DNA from: Pseudomonas sp. TH10
GTDB taxonomy: Bacteria > Pseudomonadota > Gammaproteobacteria > Pseudomonadales > Pseudomonadaceae
Length of the DNA: 56,045 bases
Reading direction: 5' to 3'
Assembly (NCBI RefSeq): GCF_016651255.1
Contig: NZ_JAEKEG010000090.1
Coordinates: 1 to 56,045, forward strand
Shown: piece by piece, positions 36,434 to 46,697 of the stretch
How positions within the stretch are numbered: position 1 is the first letter of the stretch
How the letters are laid out: the number at the start of each line of letters is the position of its first letter
Position numbers and translations under genes: made by a program
The notes under the pieces: generated by a model
The model's input: the letters and a program-made list of their open reading frames with translations, nothing else
Database searches by the model: none
What the model was told of the DNA's origin: nothing

Positions 36434-37921
36434 ATGAAATCTTCTACGCGCTTCATCTCGTGGCAATTGTTGCCGACGAAAATCACCCTGTTGGCGGCGC
36501 TGGTCATGTTGTCGGCCTGTACTGTCGGGCCGGATTTTCAACGACCCGATGCCAGTCAATCGCAACACTACGACCAGCAGGCCGAGCAGACACCGGGCGC
36601 GCCGGGGGCTCAGCACTTCGATATGGGCCAACGCCTCAAGGGTGACTGGTGGTCGGCGTTTCACTCGCCGAAGCTCGATCAAGTGGTGCGTCGCGCCATC
36701 GCTGGCAACCTCGAACTGGTTGCTGCCGACGCCACCATTCGCCAAGCCGCGTCCTCGGTGGCAGCCGCTGAAGGCGCGCTGTATCCGCAAGTGGATTTCG
36801 CCGGCCAGGCCGGACGCCAGCGCACGCACAACGGGCCGGAACCCGTGGTGGAAAATTTCTATGCTATCGGCCCACTAGTCGCGTTTGATCTGGATGCGTT
36901 TGGTGGCAACAAACGGCTAGTCGAGCAGCAGCAAGCACTGACCACTCTGCAAACCCATCGCTACGAAGCCGCGTACCTGACGCTGACCGGAGACGTCGCC
37001 AGTCAGGCATTGCTGCTCGCCTCGGCCAACGCGCAGATCCAGGCCGTGGAAACCCTGCTGGCCAACGACACGAAGAATCTCGACCTGATCCGCCGCGCCC
37101 ATCAGAGCGGCAGCACCAACCTGATCGACGTATCGCTGGCCGAAACCCGCCTCGCCCAGGATCGCACCCTGCTGCCGCCCCTCGCCCAGCAGCGCGATGC
37201 CGCACGCCATGCATTGTCGATTCTGGCCGGCGCAGGTCCGGCGGACTGGGTTGCCCCCGACTTCAGCCTCGATGACTTCAACTTGCCGCAGAGCATCCCT
37301 GTCAGTCTGCCTTCGGAGATGGCCCACAGCCGGCCGGATGTGCTGCAAGCCGAGTCGGAACTGCACATCGCCAGCGCCGCCGTGGGTGTCGCCACCGCCA
37401 ACCTGTACCCGCATGTCGAGCTGTCCGCCTCGCTGGCGCAAGCGGCATCCGGCAACGGCGGCGCCGCGTTGTGGGGATTCGCCGCGGGGCTGACCGCGCC
37501 GATCTTCAATGGTGGCACGCTCAAAGCTGAACGTCAGGCGGCCGTCGAAGGCTACAACGCGGCACTCGCCCGCTATCAACAGACGCTGATTCAGTCGTTC
37601 GGTCAGGTCGCAGACACCTTGCAGGCGATCAACCACGGCGCGGAGCGGAGCCAGGTCCAGGACGACGCCTTGCGCGCCGCCGATAGCAGTCTGCGGCTCA
37701 ACCAACAAGCTTACGTGCAGGGCGAAAACAGCGTGCTGCAGGTGCTCGAAGCCGAGCGCGCCTACCAGCAGGCGCTGCTCGGCCAGATCCAGGCCCGAAC
37801 CGCGCGCTACCTCGACAGCGTGCACCTGTTCGTCGCGCTCGGCGGCAACTCGGTTGGCGTGTTCAAGCAACAAGTCGCCGCCCACGCCGCTGCGAAATCC
37901 CTCGCTCAACAAGCGCTGTAA
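36434..37921 (+). CDS. Outer-membrane efflux lipoprotein, NodT/OprM family
   Basis: ATG 36434 gives MKSSTRFISWQ with a signal peptide ending in the lipobox LSAC, so the mature 495-residue precursor is lipidated. It has two repeated outer-membrane efflux domains with the hallmark QVDFAGQAG, SRPDVLQAESELHIASAAVGVATANLYPHVELSASLAQA and a GENSVLQVLEAERAYQQALL repeat. It is the TolC-like exit duct of the upstream pump. Confidence 0.92.
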   Translation: MKSSTRFISWQLLPTKITLLAALVMLSACTVGPDFQRPDASQSQHYDQQAEQTPGAPGAQHFDMGQRLKGDWWSAFHSPKLDQVVRRAIAGNLELVAADATIRQAASSVAAAEGALYPQVDFAGQAGRQRTHNGPEPVVENFYAIGPLVAFDLDAFGGNKRLVEQQQALTTLQTHRYEAAYLTLTGDVASQALLLASANAQIQAVETLLANDTKNLDLIRRAHQSGSTNLIDVSLAETRLAQDRTLLPPLAQQRDAARHALSILAGAGPADWVAPDFSLDDFNLPQSIPVSLPSEMAHSRPDVLQAESELHIASAAVGVATANLYPHVELSASLAQAASGNGGAALWGFAAGLTAPIFNGGTLKAERQAAVEGYNAALARYQQTLIQSFGQVADTLQAINHGAERSQVQDDALRAADSSLRLNQQAYVQGENSVLQVLEAERAYQQALLGQIQARTARYLDSVHLFVALGGNSVGVFKQQVAAHAAAKSLAQQAL

Positions 37922-37936
37922 CGACGGAGAAACGTC

Positions 37937-38887
37937 ATGACCTACGAAGCCTTTCACGATGCACTACGCGACACCCGTTTACCGCTGAACAATGGCGCTG
38001 GCGCGATGCCGGCGGTGGGATTCGGCACGCTGTTCCGCGACCTGAGCACCACCACCGAAGCGGTCAAATGCGCCCTGGAAGCGGGCTTTCGCCACTTCGA
38101 CTGCGCCGAGCGCTATCGCAATGAAGAACAGGTCGGCGTGGCCTTTCAGCAGGTGTTCGCCGCCGGTCTGATCCGACGCGAAGACGTGTTCGTCACCACT
38201 AAACTGTGGAACACCAACCACCGTCCGGAGCGAGTCAAAGCAGCACTCGAAGCGAGCTGCCGGCGCTTGCAAGTCGACTACATCGATTGCTACCTGATTC
38301 ACACGCCGTTCGCTTTCCAGGCGGGTGATGACCAGGACCCTCGCGACGTGTACGGGCATGTAATTTACGACGGCGAGGTCAAGTTGATCGATACTTGGCG
38401 CGCTCTGGAGAACCTGGTGGATGAGGGTCGCTGCAAATCCATCGGCCTCTCGGACATCACCCTCGACGCTCTCAAGGAAATCGTCGCCGCCGCACGGATC
38501 AAGCCGGCCGTGGTGCAGATCGAATCGCACCCGTACTTGCCTGAATGGGAGCTGCTGGAGTTCTGCAAACAGCACGGCATACTCGTCCTCGCCTTCGCCC
38601 CGTTGGGCCATGGCATGCAGCCGAATGTGCTGGAAGACCCGGTGATCACCGGCATCGCCAAGCGCGTGCAGAAGACCCCGGCTCAGGTGCTGCTTGCCTG
38701 GGCCGTGCAGCGCGGTACCGCGTTTCTCACCACTTCGGCGACGCCAGGGCACATTCAGGAGAACTTCGACATCAGCACCCTGCCGCAGCGCGCCATGCGG
38801 GAGATCAAGGACGAGATCACCACGCGGATTCGTTTCAACTCCGTGGTGGAGACAGGGGTGCCGGGGTTTATTCCACGCAAAAATTGA
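37937..38887 (+). CDS. Aldo/keto reductase
   Basis: The 316-residue product has the tetrad Asp-Tyr-Lys-His: FDCAERYRNEEQVG (Asp, Tyr), VFVTTKLWN (Lys) and CYLIHTPF (His). The C-terminal NADPH segment VQKTPAQVLLAWAVQRGTAFLTTSATPGHIQENFD is typical. It lies 16 bp after the efflux porin and ahead of a strong terminator, so it is the last gene of the TetR-controlled operon. It probably reduces a toxic aldehyde or ketone that also induces the pump; that is inference. Confidence 0.92.
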   Translation: MTYEAFHDALRDTRLPLNNGAGAMPAVGFGTLFRDLSTTTEAVKCALEAGFRHFDCAERYRNEEQVGVAFQQVFAAGLIRREDVFVTTKLWNTNHRPERVKAALEASCRRLQVDYIDCYLIHTPFAFQAGDDQDPRDVYGHVIYDGEVKLIDTWRALENLVDEGRCKSIGLSDITLDALKEIVAAARIKPAVVQIESHPYLPEWELLEFCKQHGILVLAFAPLGHGMQPNVLEDPVITGIAKRVQKTPAQVLLAWAVQRGTAFLTTSATPGHIQENFDISTLPQRAMREIKDEITTRIRFNSVVETGVPGFIPRKN

Positions 38888-38893
38888 CACACG

Positions 38894-38935
38894 ATAGATA
38901 GACGGCCTCCGACCGAGGCCGTCTATCTATTTTTT
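38894..38935 (+). terminator. Strong Rho-independent terminator of the efflux operon
   Basis: A perfect 16-bp stem (38894-38909 with 38915-38930), 5-base loop, followed by a T-run to 38935. It lies seven bases past the aldo/keto reductase stop. Confidence 0.92.
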
Positions 38936-38960
38936 CCAGTGAATTTCCGGGAGCACCCCG

Positions 38961-39967
38961 ATGGACGTCTTCCAGAGCATGCGCTTCTTCGTCTGCGTCG
39001 CCCAAAGCGGCAGCTTCACCGCCGCTGCGCAATTGCTGGACACCACCACGACCAACGTCTCGAAAACCATCACCGCCCTCGAAACCCGACTGCACACGCG
39101 CCTGATCAACAGAACCACTCGACGTCTGGCCCTCACGGAGGCCGGCATGCGCTACCTGAAGCGTTGCGAAAAGATCATTGACGACGTGCGCGACGCCGAC
39201 GAGGAAGCTGGCACCGCGCAAACCCTGCCCGTCGGCCGCCTGAAAATCCACACCATGTCGGCTATCGGCAACCATTACTTGATCGACGCCATCGCCAGAT
39301 ACCGCGAGATCCACCCCACCGTGATGTTCGACCTGACCCTGACAAATCGCATCCCCGACCTGCTCGAGGAAGGCTACGACATGTCCATCGTCCTGGCCCG
39401 CGACCTGCCCGATTGCGGCTTCGTTGCACAACGGCTGGGTACCACCTACAGCGTGCTGTGCGCCTCGCCGGCCTACCTGGAAAAACACGGAACCCCCGAC
39501 TCCCCGCCACACTCGGCGAACACGATTGCCTGCGCATCGTCAACACAGTGATGCCTGAGGAAAACTGGACATTCGAAGGGCCCGAAGGCATGGAAACCAT
39601 CAACATTCCCGTCTCGCCCTTGCACATCAACACCGCTGACGGCATGACCATCGCGATCAACAAAGGCATGGGAATTGGCATACAACCGATTGCATCGGCC
39701 GTGGACGGCTTGAGGGCGGGAACGCTGGTGCGGGTCTTGCCGAAATATCGGATGGAAGAGTTGAACCTGTTCGCGATCTACCCGTCGCGCAAGTTCGTCG
39801 ATGCGAAAATCAAAACCTGGGTGGAATTTCTCAAGCAGTCGATACCAGAGCGACTGGCGTCGGATGAAAACATCATCGGACCAGGAAACTCAGCGCAGCG
39901 GCATGGAGTGTCGACCCTCCACCGCCTGCACCGGAGTCAACTGGAGCAGCCGGTCCCCATCACTTGA
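38961..39967 (+). CDS. LysR-family transcriptional regulator, one frameshift
   Basis: The N-terminal winged helix reads MDVFQSMRFFVCVAQSGSFTAAAQLLDTTTTNVSKTITALETRLHTRLINRTTRRLALT. The effector domain starts in this frame (GRLKIHTMSAIGNHYLIDAIARY) and, after one missing base in the C-run 39493-39497, continues in another as RLPATLGEHDCLRIVNTVMPEENWTFEGPEG. Repaired length is about 335 residues, slightly longer than usual because of a 30-residue tail that overlaps the convergent DUF2790 gene. Its target is unclear; the nearest genes are the efflux operon upstream and DUF2790 downstream. Confidence 0.85.
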
Positions 39968-40197
39968 TACTGCAAAACATGGCGCTCGCCGTAGGAGTCC
40001 TCATAAGTCATCCGAACCGGCACCGGGGCACACTCATTGGCTGGTTCGCTGATGGAGATGACGTGCTCGATGTCCAGTTTGGTTGCGTAGTTGTAGATCT
40101 CGAATGGAATGGTTTTGGACTCGGTATTGTCCGCCGCATGGGCGTGTGCACCGAAGGTGACGAAAAGTACGAGCAGGGCTGTTTTCTTGAAGGTCAT
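39937..40197 (-). CDS. DUF2790 small periplasmic protein
   Basis: ATG 40197 gives a signal peptide MTFKKTALLVLFVTFGAHAHAA and an 86-residue precursor. The mature part ESKTIPFEIYNYATKLDIEHVISISEPANECAPVPVRMTYEDSYGERHVLQYQVMGTGC is a DUF2790 domain with two Cys that may form a disulfide. These small proteins are common in Pseudomonas, often with several copies per genome. The function is unknown; some are induced by metals. A set of 11-bp-phased TTACG repeats lies upstream. Its 3' end overlaps the convergent LysR by about 31 bases. Confidence 0.85.
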   Translation of the reverse strand: MTFKKTALLVLFVTFGAHAHAADNTESKTIPFEIYNYATKLDIEHVISISEPANECAPVPVRMTYEDSYGERHVLQYQVMGTGCSS

Positions 40198-40349
40198 GAT
40201 GTTCACCGCCTCGTTGAGGAAGCCGCGGAGCGCAATTGCTGGCGGCTTGGGGGCGATGGTAGATGGCGTGGGGTGGGGGAAAAACTGGGGGTTGGACAAA
40301 GAGTATTGCCGGATCTTGTATGAATCGAGGATTGCATGGCCAGAGGCGG

Positions 40350-40397
40350 TTACGTATTTCTTACGTTCCGTTTACGAATCCCTTCATGAGGCTTACG
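40350..40397. promoter_or_regulatory. Phased TTACG repeats, possible response-regulator site
   Basis: TTACG begins at 40350, 40361 and 40372 (11-bp spacing) and again at 40393. Eleven-base direct-repeat spacing is typical of OmpR/PhoB-type regulators. The set is about 155-195 bases upstream of the DUF2790 start. A 9-bp inverted repeat CCTTCATGA/TCATGAAGG lies at 40381-40415. Confidence 0.4.
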
Positions 40398-40462
40398 TGA
40401 GAGTATTCATGAAGGTAGTAAAAAGCTGAGAATAGCTTCTGATGACCGCAAGCGTAGGCCGC

Positions 40463-40774
40463 TCAAACGCTGCCCTCACGTTCGATCACCAGAATCCGCG
40501 CTTCTCCACGAGGATGCGCAACGTGCTCGCATCCAACCCCTGCGAAGAACACGTCGCCCACCACCAATGTCAAGACGCGCTCGATGCCTGCTTCGCGATA
40601 ATGCATATCGACCGTGCCGTCGAGGACGGCGAATACCTCCTCGCCATCATTCACATGCCATATGTACGGCTGGTCGGTCCAGTGCAGGCGAACGGTGGTT
40701 CCACCCATATTAGCGATGTCGTCAGCGCCCCAGGCGCGAGTCGCGGTGAAGTCCTTGCTACGGATAACTCTCAT
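40463..40774 (-). CDS. Small cupin-domain protein
   Basis: ATG 40774 (MRVIRSKDFTATRAWGADDIANMGG) gives 103 residues. The cupin motifs are HWTDQPYIWHVNDGEEVFAVLDGTVDMHY and VGDVFFAGVGCEHVAHP. The canonical GX5HXHX3,4EX6G pattern is only partly kept (His and Glu-Glu present), so metal binding is uncertain. It is a stand-alone gene of unknown substrate. Confidence 0.85.
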   Translation of the reverse strand: MRVIRSKDFTATRAWGADDIANMGGTTVRLHWTDQPYIWHVNDGEEVFAVLDGTVDMHYREAGIERVLTLVVGDVFFAGVGCEHVAHPRGEARILVIEREGSV

Positions 40775-40873
40775 GGATTGTGTTTCTCGAACAGATAGCA
40801 AATTTGTACCCATCTAGCAGAACCTTTGACTCGGCGGGACGGGCAGCGCTGAACAGATGGCTGTGGATGTGAT

Positions 40874-41227
40874 TCATGCGTTGTTGCACCTATCGGGATA
40901 GCTATCGGGAAACTTCATCCCTGCCCTGCCCCTCACCCCTTTGACCGCGATGTAAAGGAGTGGCCCTATGGAGGCGAATACGAGCGTGAGCAAAAGGTAC
41001 GGCAGTACACGTGGCAATGAATCGCCTCTGGACCTGGCGTCGTTCACCATCCACACGCAAGCGAGCGCCGCCATCAGGTAGAGATCGATGACCACTTGCG
41101 CGGTGTCAGGCCGGGACATCAACTCGATACCAAAGGCGAAAAGCGACTGCTCGGCCGTGAGTAGCGTCCAGCCGGTATAACACGAAAAAATCAACAAGAC
41201 AGGCAGTGCGATGTAGTCGGCTCTCAT
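40874..41227 (-). CDS. DUF2834-like membrane protein
   Basis: ATG 41227 follows GGAGAAGGAC. The 117-residue product has three predicted helices: ADYIALPVLLIFSCYTGWTLL, VVIDLYLMAALACVWMVNDA and LPYLLLTLVFASIGPLLYIAVKG. The middle Trp-x-x-Asp-Ala-Arg pattern fits DUF2834. The role is unknown. It is divergent from an XRE regulator, with a perfect palindrome in between. Confidence 0.8.
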   Translation of the reverse strand: MRADYIALPVLLIFSCYTGWTLLTAEQSLFAFGIELMSRPDTAQVVIDLYLMAALACVWMVNDARSRGDSLPRVLPYLLLTLVFASIGPLLYIAVKGVRGRAGMKFPDSYPDRCNNA

Positions 41228-41284
41228 GTCCTTCTCCCTGGTAGGTGGCGTCGACACAGTAGTGATAATGTTGCGCGTCTCACA

Positions 41285-41301
41285 ATGACCTGACAGGTCA
41301 T
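41285..41301. promoter_or_regulatory. Perfect 17-bp palindrome, likely XRE-regulator operator
   Basis: Reads ATGACCTG-A-CAGGTCAT. It lies between the divergent DUF2834 (start 41227) and XRE regulator (start 41337) genes, at a position that would block both promoters. A direct repeat CATGGAC follows just downstream (41300-41321 region). Confidence 0.65.
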
Positions 41302-41336
41302 GGACACTCTTCACATGGACAGTCAGAGTTGAACTC

Positions 41337-42170
41337 ATGGGCCACCACAACTTCCATCCCGCGCACTCCGCACCCCGCACCACCGCTGGCGAGCATCTGC
41401 GACGATTTCGTCAGCAAGCAGGGCTCAGCCAGCTGGACCTTTCCCTTCTGGTCGGTGTATCCCAGCGTCACCTGAGCTGCGTCGAGACAGGTCGCGCCAA
41501 GGCTAGCCCCGCCACATTGCACGCTCTATTAACTGCCCTGGACGTGCCCCTTGAGCACTGCAACGCGGTCTTCATTAAGGCTGGCTATGCGCCCCGCTAC
41601 GCGGCTTCTGCGCTCGACGCTCCGGCGCTGGAAGCGGTGCATGCTGCTATCGATCACATCCTGCAAGCCAATAACCCTGCGCCCGCCATTGTCATCAGCA
41701 GTAACTGGGACATTACCGCAGCCAATGCCAGCGCGGGGTTGCTGTTCGAGATGGCCGGTGTATGCGCCGATGGCGAGTCGCGTCTCAACCTGCTCGACAC
41801 CCTGTTGCGTCCCGGTGGCTTGGGAGACTGTCTGGTGAACGCACAGGAAATCCGGGCAATTGCGTGGCAACGCGCCACCAGGGAAGCCATCAGCAATCCC
41901 GACCTGGCGCGCCTTATCGAAAACCTGGCAGGGCCTACAGACATCCCGCTGGATGCACCATCGTCACCCTTGATACTGACCCGAGTGCGCACCAACAACG
42001 GGGAGCTGCGGTTCTTATCCACCTTTACAACGTTCGGCATGCCGCTCGATATCACCGTGGCGTCATTGCGCATCGAGCACCTCATCCCCGCCGACGCTGA
42101 TACCTGGCAGAGGATGAAAGACGCTTACGAACTGTGGTCAGCGGCCAATGTGGAGCCGGCGCATGCATAG
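41337..42170 (+). CDS. XRE-family regulator with MmyB-like ligand-binding domain
   Basis: The 277-residue product has an N-terminal Cro/CI helix-turn-helix (TAGEHLRRFRQQAGLSQLDLSLLVGVSQRHLSCVETGRAKAS, residues 16-57). A C-terminal MmyB/PAS-like domain follows (PAIVISSNWDITAANASAGLLFEMAG and SPLILTRVRTNNGELRFLSTFTTFGMPLDITVASLRIEHLIPAD). Homologues are small-molecule-responsive regulators. It probably controls the divergent DUF2834 gene through the palindrome at 41285-41301. Confidence 0.9.
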   Translation: MGHHNFHPAHSAPRTTAGEHLRRFRQQAGLSQLDLSLLVGVSQRHLSCVETGRAKASPATLHALLTALDVPLEHCNAVFIKAGYAPRYAASALDAPALEAVHAAIDHILQANNPAPAIVISSNWDITAANASAGLLFEMAGVCADGESRLNLLDTLLRPGGLGDCLVNAQEIRAIAWQRATREAISNPDLARLIENLAGPTDIPLDAPSSPLILTRVRTNNGELRFLSTFTTFGMPLDITVASLRIEHLIPADADTWQRMKDAYELWSAANVEPAHA

Positions 42171-44048
42171 ACGCGCCGGACGCTTCACGCTCACTCCTGC
42201 TCCATAAACTCGGCCACCCCCGATCCTCCCCAGAAAACCGCCGCTCTGGTGATGCCACAACCGCGCATAGATGCCGTTCTTCGCGAGCAGTTCGCTGTGA
42301 GTGCCCTGCTCGATGATACGGCCGTCATCCATGACAATAAGTCGATCCATGGCCGCGATCGTGGACAGCCGATGGGCGATCGCGATCACGGTCTTGCCCT
42401 GCATCATTTCGTCGAGGCTTTCCTGAATCGCCACTTCGACTTCCGAGTCGAGTGCACTGGTGGCCTCGTCCAGCAGCAGGATCGGCGCGTTCTTCAGCAT
42501 GACCCGGGCGATCGCGACGCGTTGACGCTGGCCGCCCGACAGTTTGATGCCGCGCTCGCCCACTAGCGTGTCATAGCCGCTATGGCCTTGGCGGTCGCTG
42601 AGCTGGCTGATGAACTCATCGGCCTGGGCACTGGCCGCCGCGCTGCGGATCTGTGCATCGGTCGCGTCGGGACGGCCATAGGCAATGTTGTCGCGAATGG
42701 AACGGTGCAACAGAGAAGTGTCCTGCGTGACCATGCCGATAGCACTGCGCAGACTGTCTTGCGTCACGTGCGCGATATTCTGGCCGTCAATGCGAATCTC
42801 CCCGCTGTCGATGTCATAGAAGCGCAGCAGCAAGTTGATCAGCGTAGATTTGCCGGCGCCAGAGCGGCCGACCAGACCGATTTTTTCGCCCGGGCGAATG
42901 CTCAGGCTCAGGCCATCGAGCACCTGGCGTTCGCCGTTGTAATTGAAACGCACCTTGTCGAAGGTCACCGCGCCGCCGGAAGTCACCAGCACGCCGGCAT
43001 CCGGTGCGTCTTGCACCTTGGCGCCCTGGGTCAGGGTCGCCATGCCGTCCTGCACCGTGCCGATGCTTTCGAACAGCGAAGTCATCTGCCACATGATCCA
43101 GTTCGACATGCCATTGATGCGCAACGCCATGGCGGTGATCGCCGCCACGGCACCAGCGCCAACGTCGCCCTGATGCCACAGCCACAGGGCATAACCACCC
43201 GCCGACATGATCAAGCCCACCACCAATGCCTGATTGACGATTTCGAACAGGCTGACCAGACGCATCTGGCGAAAACCGGTGAGCTTGAAATCTTCCATCG
43301 CCGCACGCGCGAAGTGCGCCTCACGGTTGGAATGGGAGAACAGCTTCACCGTCGTAATGTTGGTGTAAGCGTCGGAGATACGCCCGGTCATCATCGACCG
43401 CGCATTCGCCTGCTCCTGCCCGACTTTGCCCAAACGCGGCACGAAGTACCACATGGCCAGCGCGAACAACACCGCCCAGCCAATGAACGGCAGCATCAGT
43501 TTCAAAGCGAAGCCGCCAGCCAGCGCGATGATCGCGATGAAATACACGCCAATCCCGGGGAGGATCTCGATAAGGGTGAAGAGCACGTCGCGCACCGCGA
43601 GCGCCGTCTGCATCACTTTGGTCGTGACGCGGCCGGAAAACTCATCGGAAAAAAACGAAAGGCTTTGCCGCAACATCAGCCGGTGGAAGTCCCAGCGCAG
43701 CCGCAGCGGCAGGTTAATCGCCAATATCTGGTGCTGCACCATGGTGCGCAGTGCCACCAGCCCGACACTGGTCACCATTACGATGCCCATGCCCCACAGC
43801 ACGCGACTTTCCTGGGCTGCGGCATCACCGCCGGCTTTCCAGGTCGAGAGCAGGTCCACGACCTGACCCAGAAAAGAAAATAGCCAGGCTTCGTAGATCG
43901 ACACGCCGGCACTCAGCAGCACAAACGCAAGAATATAACCGCGCGCGCCCCGTGTGCAGGCCCACAGGAACCGCGCCAGGCCATCGGGTGGCGGGGGTAC
44001 CTCGTCGGGAGGAAAAGGGTCAAGCCTTCGTTCAAATGCACGAAGCAT
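42138..44048 (-). CDS. ABC exporter, fused permease-ATPase (MsbA-like)
   Basis: ATG 44048 (MLRAFERRLDPFPPDEVPPPPDG) follows GGAG; the upstream TTG at 44060 is not preferred. About six N-terminal helices precede the ATPase domain, which has Walker A VGRSGAGKST, signature LSGGQRQRVAIARVML and Walker B ILLLDEATSALD. It works as a homodimer or heterodimer exporting lipids or drugs. The last 20 or so residues look out of frame. Removing one base from the run 42217-42221 would end the protein at the TGA 42191-42193 with a normal-looking tail and remove the 33-bp overlap with the XRE gene. Confidence 0.9.
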   Translation of the reverse strand: MLRAFERRLDPFPPDEVPPPPDGLARFLWACTRGARGYILAFVLLSAGVSIYEAWLFSFLGQVVDLLSTWKAGGDAAAQESRVLWGMGIVMVTSVGLVALRTMVQHQILAINLPLRLRWDFHRLMLRQSLSFFSDEFSGRVTTKVMQTALAVRDVLFTLIEILPGIGVYFIAIIALAGGFALKLMLPFIGWAVLFALAMWYFVPRLGKVGQEQANARSMMTGRISDAYTNITTVKLFSHSNREAHFARAAMEDFKLTGFRQMRLVSLFEIVNQALVVGLIMSAGGYALWLWHQGDVGAGAVAAITAMALRINGMSNWIMWQMTSLFESIGTVQDGMATLTQGAKVQDAPDAGVLVTSGGAVTFDKVRFNYNGERQVLDGLSLSIRPGEKIGLVGRSGAGKSTLINLLLRFYDIDSGEIRIDGQNIAHVTQDSLRSAIGMVTQDTSLLHRSIRDNIAYGRPDATDAQIRSAAASAQADEFISQLSDRQGHSGYDTLVGERGIKLSGGQRQRVAIARVMLKNAPILLLDEATSALDSEVEVAIQESLDEMMQGKTVIAIAHRLSTIAAMDRLIVMDDGRIIEQGTHSELLAKNGIYARLWHHQSGGFLGRIGGGRVYGAGVSVKRPARLCMRRLHIGR

Positions 44049-44153
44049 GGTGGTCTCCAAAAAGATCAGGTTCGGGAGATTCTGCCATTGAACGGTTGCC
44101 TTGAGGGTTTCAAGCGGCGGACATTAGCCTGCCGTGATCAAATCCGCGTCCCA

Positions 44154-45364
44154 TCAAAGCTGATTTCGCGACGTGAAAAAGGCCGCCACTGCCGCCAGCA
44201 CCAGCAAGATGGCGCTGGCGAGAAATGTCAGGCGATAGCCGCTTGCGTCGAACAGCAGTCCGCCGAGGGTGGAGCCCAGCGCGATGGATAGCTGAATGAC
44301 GGCCACCATCAGGCCGCCACCGGCTTCCGCGTCCCTGGGCAACGCCTTCGCCAGCCATGACCACCACCCCACCGGTGCAGCCGTTGCGATCAGGCCCCAC
44401 AGACCCAGCAATACAAACGCTGCCACGACTCCGTCGCCGAGGACAATCAAGGACAGTGCAATGGCGGCCATCAACAGTGGAATGCAGACCAGTACGCGAT
44501 ACATTCCGGCTTTCAGGAATGTGCCGATCACAAGGGTCCCGACAAAACCCGCCACTCCGATGACCAGCAGGATCATCGACAACAGGGAGACATCTACACC
44601 CGTGACAGTTTCCAGGAACGGGCGCAGATAGGTGAACAACACAAATTGCCCCATGAAGAACAGGCCCATACTCAACATGCCGAAACTGACCAATGGCCTT
44701 TTGAACAATCGAAAGACATTGCCAGCACCCGCTTTGCGCGGCGCCGCCGGCATGGCTGGCAGGCTGATCCATTGCCAGATCAACGCGATGATCGCGACCG
44801 GAATCAGGCACAAAAAGCGCCCCGCCAACCGATGACACTGCCCAGATAGCTTCCCAGCGGTGCGGCCACTACGGTTGCCAACGCATTGCCACCGTTGAAG
44901 ATCGCCAGCGCCTTGGGCACGCTATGGGAAGGTACCAGGCGCATGGCCATTGCCGCCGACATCGACCAGAACCCGCCGATCACCACGCCGATCAGCGCAC
45001 GCCCCATCATGTACACCGTATAGTTCGGCGCCAGGCCTACCACCAGCCCCGACACACACATCATCCCGGTCAGTAGCAGCAATAGCGTCTTGCGGTCCAG
45101 CGAGCCTGCCAGCCTGGAAATCGAAAGGCTGGTCAGCACCGCGAAAGCGCCGGATATGGCGATCCCGTAACCGGCCAGCCCTTCACTGATTTGCAGGTCT
45201 GATGCAATCGGCGTCAGCAAGCTGACAGGCATGAATTCAGAGGCAATCAGCGCGAATACGCACAGTGTCATCGCGAAAATGCCACTCCAGCAGGCCGGCT
45301 GTTCGCCAGTCCCAGGCCGGCCTGAAACATCAACTGCCGGGGTGTCGAATACTTGAGCCCTCAT
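44154..45364 (-). CDS. MFS exporter (AraJ/NepI-like DHA1 family), one frameshift
   Basis: ATG 45364 follows AGAGG. The N-terminal half (GIFAMTLCVFALIASEFMPVSLLTPIASDLQISEGLAGYGIAISGAFA) and the C-terminal half (LCLIPVAIIALIWQWISLP onward) are in different frames. Adding one base at 44812-44816 joins them as GWRGAFLCLIPV, giving 403 residues and 12 helices. The SEFMPVSLLTPIA pattern is typical of sugar/nucleoside or drug efflux MFS proteins. It is divergent from a LysR regulator with a palindrome between them. Confidence 0.88.
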
Positions 45365-45568
45365 GCAAAAACCTCTTATCCAAAGTTTGTGGGGGCAGCC
45401 CTGCCCGGTTAGCCAACCACTGTCAGCCGCCGGGTAAAAAAGGCGTTGAGCCGGGTCCAGGGAATCAAGTCCACGCGGTCATACCGATGCACCTGACCCG
45501 CACCGGCAACCCAAGCCAGCGCCCGTAGGTGACATAGCTTGACTGATAGGGGATATCTTGATTAGTAG

Positions 45569-46498
<930 letters not shown>

Positions 46499-46697
46499 CT
46501 TGACGAAGTCATACGACCTCTACAGCTTTGTCGAAGCACTAGAAGAATGCCACCAAGCCCAATCCCAAAGCCTTCATCGCTCAAAAACCCTCTTGCCCGG
46601 CCTGGCTGAATACGGTACAAATCGAAGAGGTTGTACGACAACATAATAAAAACCCACGAGCCATCCCGAGTTGGCCTGTCACCCTTCGAGATTTGCC

